From Leisingera sp. SS27 (GTDB lineage: Bacteria > Pseudomonadota > Alphaproteobacteria > Rhodobacterales > Rhodobacteraceae): a DNA stretch of 64,000 nt. Shown piece by piece: positions 59,942 through 64,000 of this stretch (within the stretch, counting starts at the first letter, position 1; every line of letters begins with the position of its first letter). The stretch spans positions 165,242 to 229,241 of the forward strand of contig NZ_JAQNCY010000007.1 in the NCBI RefSeq assembly GCF_028368855.1. The letters run 5' to 3'. The notes under the pieces were generated by a model, which worked only from the letters and a program-made list of their open reading frames with translations, was not told the origin of the DNA and made no database searches. The translations under genes were made by a program, and so were the position numbers.

Positions 59942-60580
59942 ATGAGGGGTCTTCGTTCCAGCCTGTGCCGCTTGACCGTCATCTGGGCGCTGGCCTTGCT
60001 GCCTGCGCTGGCCACGGCGGCGGAGGAGCAGGCGCCGGTGACGCGCTGGCTGCTGCCGCAGGAGAACGAGGAATACCCTTTTCTTGGCAAGAACCAGGGA
60101 TTGCGGGCAACGCTGGAAACTTTTGGCCGCAACATCCGGGTGGCGGTCAGCATCGACGAGGAAATCACCAACGAGGCATCCGTGAGCATAGATCAGCGGA
60201 TGTCGCGGCGGGCGTATCTGGACCGGCTGTCGAACGAATTCGGCCTGCTTTGGTTCTATGATGGTGTCATGCTGCATGTGTCCAGTGTGCGGTCGGTTGA
60301 GACCGAGATAATTCCGCTCCAGGACAACGATGGCGGCACGGTGCTGGATGTCCTGTCCCAGCTGGGCATCTATCAGGAAAAGTTTGTTCACGCCTCGGAC
60401 CCGAAACGCCGGGTTTTTCTGGTGTCCGGACCAGCGTCGTATGTCACGCTTGTTAAAAAAGCTGTGGAAGCGATTGAGGAAGCGGACAGGAACGATCTGG
60501 CCGTCGTGCGGGGAACCGAGATTTCAGGCCCGGATCTGACGTCTTTGGACAGTCCCGAGATCGACACGCCGGGACAGTAG
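59942..60580 (+). CDS. sctC1: Secretin N-domain protein, small part of a split type III secretin (RhcC1/SctC-like)
   Basis: 212 residues from the ATG at 59942 (a GTG at 59936 adds two residues). Signal peptide at 1-26 (ends LATAAEE). Two secretin ring-type repeats follow: FLGKNQGLRATLETFGRNI and TVLDVLSQLGIYQEKFVH, then RRVFLVSGPASYVTLVKKAVEAI. In rhizobial type III systems these N0/N1 domains are a separate protein, RhcC1, while RhcC2 carries the pore; here the order is reversed (the C2-like gene first). The ends with Asp/Glu/Pro are not conserved. Confidence 0.78.
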   Translation: MRGLRSSLCRLTVIWALALLPALATAAEEQAPVTRWLLPQENEEYPFLGKNQGLRATLETFGRNIRVAVSIDEEITNEASVSIDQRMSRRAYLDRLSNEFGLLWFYDGVMLHVSSVRSVETEIIPLQDNDGGTVLDVLSQLGIYQEKFVHASDPKRRVFLVSGPASYVTLVKKAVEAIEEADRNDLAVVRGTEISGPDLTSLDSPEIDTPGQ

Positions 60581-60599
60581 AACTGCACGGACAGGGCCT

Positions 60600-62669
60600 A
60601 TGAAAATACTGAACGCAATTGCAGGCCTCGGACGTCAGAAGGACGTCATGCTGATCGCGGTCTTTGCCCTGATCCTGATGATGATGATCCTGCCGCTGCC
60701 GACTGTGCTGATGGATATCTTCATCACGCTCAACATGAGCGCTGCGATTATCATCATGCTGATGTCGCTGCACCTGCACAGCCCGGTGCAATTTTCCACC
60801 TTTCCCTCTTTGCTGCTGGTCACAACTCTGTTCCGCCTGGCGATTTCGATTTCGACAACACGGCTGATCCTGATTGAGGGTAATGCCGGCAAGATCGTCG
60901 AGACCTTCGGCACAGTTGTTGTCGGCGGCAATCTGGTTGTTGGCTTGGTCATTTTCCTGATCATTACCGTGGTGCAGTTTCTGGTGATAACCAAAGGCGC
61001 AGACCGGGTCGCTGAGGTCGGTGCCAGGTTCACGCTGGACGGGATGCCCGGCAAGCAGATGAGTGTGGACGCCGACGTGCGCGCGGGCAACATTGATCAT
61101 GTCGATGCGCGTTCGGCCCGCCAGACACTGGAGCGGGAAGCCAAACTGTTCGGATCCATGGACGGGGCGATGAAATTCGTCAAAGGGGATGCGACTGCAG
61201 GCCTTGTGATCACTGCCATCAACCTGCTTGGCGGAGTCGCGATCGGGATGGCGCAGCGCGGCCTGCCGTTTGGTGAGGCGATCCAGCTTTATGCCCTGAT
61301 GACCGTGGGCGATGGGCTTGTCTCGCAAATTCCGGCGCTGCTGATCTCTGTGGCGGCTGGGACAATGGTCACCCGGGTCACCAATCCGCAAGGCATGGAT
61401 CTGGGGACCGAAATCGGCCAGCAGGTGATGGCGAACCGCAGGACCATCATCATTGCCGGGCTGGTGATTGCACTGTTTGGCTTTGTGCCGGGATTTCCGA
61501 CTGCGATCTTTGCCATCCTGGGGCTGTCGTTATCCGGCAGTGTCTATTTCGGGATCAGAAAATACGCCAAGACGCTGGAAGCCCAATGGAGCGACTGGGA
61601 TCTCATGATCCAGCGGCTTAGCTTGAGCTGGGATGACATCAAAGCACGAACGGGTTCGGATGAAGCGGTCAAGGTTGTTCTGCCGCGTAAAGTCATGGGA
61701 ATGTTCAATCCTGAGGTATTCAACAACACGCTGGAAGGCGTCCGGACGTCCAATGAGGCTGATTTCGGCGTGCCGATGGGCTACTGGCGCTACAGTCTCA
61801 GCGATGAATTGCAAGAGTACCAGATCTTTATCAAGGAGGAGCTGGTTGCCTCCGGCCGGCTGGACCCGGACACGGTTTTTGTGAAGGCAAATATCAGCTA
61901 CTTGAGCAGCCTGGGCATTCCGTCCATCGCCAGGTTTGGCGCGCAAGAGGGGGCGCTGGTCGAAGTTTCCGAGATTCCGCGGCTGCAGGAGGAAAATATT
62001 CAATATTGGGGTCCGTTGGAGCAGCTTTTGATGCATGTCAAAAAGGCTGTTATCGAGCATCTGGGGGATTTTGCCGGCCTGCAGGCTACGTCCAATCTGC
62101 TGGACATTGTCGGGCGCAGCAATCCGAACCTGGTTGCTGATCTGCGCGAGGACCTGTCCAACAACCAGATCAGCAGCGTCTTGCGCATGCTGCTGAAGGA
62201 ACGAATCCCGGTGACCAGCACCGTGCGCATCCTGGAAGCCATCGCCAAGGCGTCACAAACCCGTTCCGAGCCGGAGAAAGTGCTGCAGAAAGTACGCACG
62301 TCCATTTCGGAATTCATCACCAAGCGGTTCGCGCCCGAAGGGTATCTGCCGGTGATCGTGACCGCGCCGACGCTGGAAAACTTCATCCGGGAAGGGATGC
62401 GGGAGACGGACGAAGGTTCCTACCTGATTTTGGCTCCTGAGGTTTCGGCGCATATTGCAGAGCAGGCCAAAAGCTATGTTTCCGGGGAATTCCGCCGCGG
62501 CCAGGATCCGGCTTTGATAACTCAGCAGGATGTAAGATATCCACTGTACACGATCCTGGAAAAGCATGGAATTTACCTGCCCGTTCTTGCTTACCAGGAA
62601 ATCCATCCTGACACGATCATCTACCCTGTCGGCTTCCTGTCGCCGGAGGCGGATGCGGAAGCGGCCTAG
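60600..62669 (+). CDS. sctV: Type III secretion export gate SctV (FHIPEP family)
   Basis: 689 residues, normal for SctV/FlhA. The first ~330 residues hold about eight membrane helices with FHIPEP-family blocks: PVQFSTFPSLLLVTTLFRL, STTRLILIEGNAGK and GDGLVSQIPALLISVAAGTMV. The cytoplasmic half (about 340-689) forms the nonameric ring that receives substrates. FlhA is the flagellar relative; no flagellar genes are nearby and a split secretin gene comes before, so SctV is the better call. It ends the type III genes in this window; sctRSTU, sctJ, sctN and others are not visible. Confidence 0.88.
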   Translation: MKILNAIAGLGRQKDVMLIAVFALILMMMILPLPTVLMDIFITLNMSAAIIIMLMSLHLHSPVQFSTFPSLLLVTTLFRLAISISTTRLILIEGNAGKIVETFGTVVVGGNLVVGLVIFLIITVVQFLVITKGADRVAEVGARFTLDGMPGKQMSVDADVRAGNIDHVDARSARQTLEREAKLFGSMDGAMKFVKGDATAGLVITAINLLGGVAIGMAQRGLPFGEAIQLYALMTVGDGLVSQIPALLISVAAGTMVTRVTNPQGMDLGTEIGQQVMANRRTIIIAGLVIALFGFVPGFPTAIFAILGLSLSGSVYFGIRKYAKTLEAQWSDWDLMIQRLSLSWDDIKARTGSDEAVKVVLPRKVMGMFNPEVFNNTLEGVRTSNEADFGVPMGYWRYSLSDELQEYQIFIKEELVASGRLDPDTVFVKANISYLSSLGIPSIARFGAQEGALVEVSEIPRLQEENIQYWGPLEQLLMHVKKAVIEHLGDFAGLQATSNLLDIVGRSNPNLVADLREDLSNNQISSVLRMLLKERIPVTSTVRILEAIAKASQTRSEPEKVLQKVRTSISEFITKRFAPEGYLPVIVTAPTLENFIREGMRETDEGSYLILAPEVSAHIAEQAKSYVSGEFRRGQDPALITQQDVRYPLYTILEKHGIYLPVLAYQEIHPDTIIYPVGFLSPEADAEAA

Positions 62670-62698
62670 GATTAGAGGCGCTGAAACTGCCGCTGCGG

Positions 62699-63685
62699 TT
62701 GCCAGGAACGCAGCGCGTGCAGGTGGCTGAGACGCAGACACAGAAATGCGCCAAGTTCGCCACCCGCCCCAGCGAACAGGACAGAACGCGGATCAAACGC
62801 CGTGTTTATCTTCTTCTTGAGCGCCGGAAGGCAGCTTCCGGCTTGGGGCATCTTAGCCGGGAGCACCGGGAGCGGCTCTCTGTATTTCGAGATGGCGTCA
62901 GGCTGGTTGCGATCGCTATCGAACACCAGGCTGATGAACTGGCGGCTGAACTGCAAGGGGAAATGCCTTGGATGGCTCCGGCGACGGAAGCCGTGTGGCA
63001 TGCGATGCGCCGGTCCGTACGAGAAGGGTGGCCGGGCCTGCGTCTGCCGCACATTCTGCTGGAAGGGCCGTCCGGTATCGGTAAGAGCCACTGGGCGCGG
63101 CGCCTCGGGCAGATGCTCACAGTCCCAACGGCCGTTGTTGAAGCTACTAGCGAGAACGCGTCGTTCGGCGTTGTTGGGTCGCAGCGGGGCTGGGGCAGTG
63201 CATATCCGGGGCGCGTGCTGGAAACCATTCTGCAGGCGCGCGTAGCAAACCCGATCCTTGTCGTGGATGAAGTGGAAAAGGCCGGGAAAGCTACGTCCAA
63301 TAAGGGCCATACTTTTGGTCTGGCTGAGGCGCTCTTGCCGTTGCTCGAACCCATGACTGCCAAACGCTGGAATTGCCCTTACTATCAGGTGAAATTCGAC
63401 ATGAGCTGGGTGGGCTGGGTTCTAACGTCCAACAATTACTGCCTGCTGCCCGAACCGCTTCTCAGCAGGTGCCCGCCTGTCCGGTTGCGCGAGCTCACAC
63501 CTGCGGAATTAAGTGATTTCGTGCGGCGGGAAGGCGCTAAGCGGCATCTGTCTTCCATCGCAGTCCAAGCTGTTACCGAAGCTGTTGACCGCACTTGCCA
63601 ATATGGGATGCGCATCGACCTCCGGATTGCATCCCGGCTGCTCCAGCGTGCTGAAGACCTGGAACGTCGACCTGTCTGGCATTGA
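62699..63685 (+). CDS. AAA-family ATPase
   Basis: 328 residues in frame from a TTG at 62699; the true start is unsure because there is no good ribosome site. AAA core at about 115-290: Walker A LEGPSGIGKSHWARRLG, Walker B VANPILVVDEVEKAG, then VGWVLTSNNYCLLPEPLLSRC and a closing lid. The form is close to Lon-like AAA domains but has no protease part. It follows sctV by 29 bases on the same strand; its A/T-ending codons are more frequent than upstream. No link with type III secretion is known; it may belong to the mobile DNA at the right edge. Confidence 0.72.
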   Translation: MPGTQRVQVAETQTQKCAKFATRPSEQDRTRIKRRVYLLLERRKAASGLGHLSREHRERLSVFRDGVRLVAIAIEHQADELAAELQGEMPWMAPATEAVWHAMRRSVREGWPGLRLPHILLEGPSGIGKSHWARRLGQMLTVPTAVVEATSENASFGVVGSQRGWGSAYPGRVLETILQARVANPILVVDEVEKAGKATSNKGHTFGLAEALLPLLEPMTAKRWNCPYYQVKFDMSWVGWVLTSNNYCLLPEPLLSRCPPVRLRELTPAELSDFVRREGAKRHLSSIAVQAVTEAVDRTCQYGMRIDLRIASRLLQRAEDLERRPVWH

Positions 63686-63701
63686 CCGTTGAAACTTTGG
63701 C

Positions 63702-63917
63702 GTGGTGCGGAAAAAGAACGTTGAAGAAGACTCGGGTTCGTTCGTTTGGGTCGAAGGGCTCAATTCGCAGGCCGCGAAACTTGGAAAATCCTACAAGGCA
63801 CGCCTGGTTGTTGCCCTAAATCTGGCTGAACGAGGCAGCGCTATCTATTGCATTGCTGCCGATCGTGCATTTCTGAAGACTGACCTGCCTCCCGCGAAAT
63901 CCCTCACCATGATGTAG
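63702..63917 (+). pseudogene. Short ORF, apparently cut off by an insertion sequence
   Basis: 71 residues from a GTG at 63702 (VRKKNVEEDSGSFVWVEG). The stop codon (63915-63917) falls within the presumed left end of the IS3-family element (63913 onward). The true gene probably continued past the insertion point. No family recognised. It follows the AAA gene by 16 bases and may be its partner gene. Confidence 0.4.
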
Positions 63918-64000
63918 AGTCTGCCCAACCTTTAAGGAGCAGACGAATGCGGAAGAGCCGTTTTACCGCGGCGCAGATCATCGGGATGATCAAGGAGCAA
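63913..64000 (+). mobile_element. IS3-family insertion sequence, left end and start of transposase OrfA (cut by window edge)
   Basis: The last 54 bases (ATG at 63947, after AAGGAG) read MRKSRFTAAQIIGMIKEQ, the typical start of the HTH-type OrfA of IS3-family elements. The left terminal repeat probably begins at TGTAGAGTCTGCCCAACC (63913), matching the TG start of such ends. The second end lies outside the window, so length and target duplication cannot be seen. Confidence 0.75.

Noticed and set aside
60600..62669. Flagellar FlhA
   Set aside because: Same family, but there are no flagellar genes and a secretin lies next to it.
1..64000. tRNA, rRNA or CRISPR array
   Set aside because: No cloverleaf-like arms with CCA-type ends, no rRNA-like text and no regularly spaced direct repeats were seen; the only repeat families are the parS-like palindromes, iteron-like repeats and RTX coding repeats.

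Overview
The window looks like part of a large, GC-rich plasmid (or chromid) from a roseobacter-group alphaproteobacterium (Rhodobacteraceae, Leisingera/Phaeobacter-like). The reasons are a plasmid replication and partition module (Rep_3-type initiator, iteron-like repeats, ParA, ParB, parS-like palindromes) surrounded by accessory gene clusters, and the general protein and codon style. The species call is inference.

Layout. (1) 1-15.4 kb: the 3' end of an agmatinase gene, then an iron-acquisition block. It has a TonB-dependent receptor, a complete petrobactin-type siderophore operon (asbA, asbB, asbC, an asbD-asbE fusion, asbF), a convergent ABC exporter, a DUF2218 gene, and an ExbB-ExbD-ExbD-TonB energising operon. 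(2) 15.4-20.2 kb: an OsmC-like gene, the replication initiator, a candidate origin, parA, parB and a cluster of 17-bp palindromes that are good parS candidates. The plus strand changes from C-rich to G-rich near here, as expected at an origin. (3) 20.3-30.8 kb: a biosynthetic operon with an amine N-monooxygenase, a cupin, a methionyl-tRNA-synthetase-like enzyme, a DUF3291 protein, a LysE exporter, a periplasmic-binding-protein-like protein lacking a signal peptide, a second cupin, an FAD amine oxidase and a GNAT acetyltransferase. A divergent MFS exporter with an NTF2-like protein and a GlxA-type regulator follow. N-oxygenase + cupin + MetRS-like + FAD oxidase is the enzyme set that makes N-N bonds in hydrazine natural products, with the usual cupin-MetRS fusion split into two genes here. 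(4) 31.1-36.1 kb: a second set with a diaminobutyrate-type aminotransferase, a second N-monooxygenase, a cystathionine-gamma-synthase-like PLP enzyme and a KAS III-like enzyme with altered catalytic residues.

(5) 36.1-54.7 kb: a 3668-residue RTX exoprotein (degenerate zincin-like motif, C58-like cysteine protease domain, TcdA/B-like membrane-insertion region, carbohydrate-binding modules, RTX repeats), a LysR regulator, and a type I secretion system with two ABC proteins around one HlyD adaptor, as in rtxBDE. A 27-nt LysR-type palindrome lies upstream of the toxin gene. (6) 54.7-62.7 kb: a type III secretion locus with a divergent zinc-metalloprotease candidate effector, small coiled-coil proteins separated by hairpins, a secretin split into two genes (rhizobial rhcC1/rhcC2 style) and the export gate SctV. 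(7) 62.7-64.0 kb: an AAA ATPase, a short ORF that ends inside the presumed end of an IS3-family element, and the start of that element's transposase gene.

Together the genes describe a replicon for iron scavenging, a probable hydrazine-type metabolite and contact or secreted toxicity. No tRNA, rRNA or CRISPR array was seen. All assignments are from reading the sequence; no database search was run.
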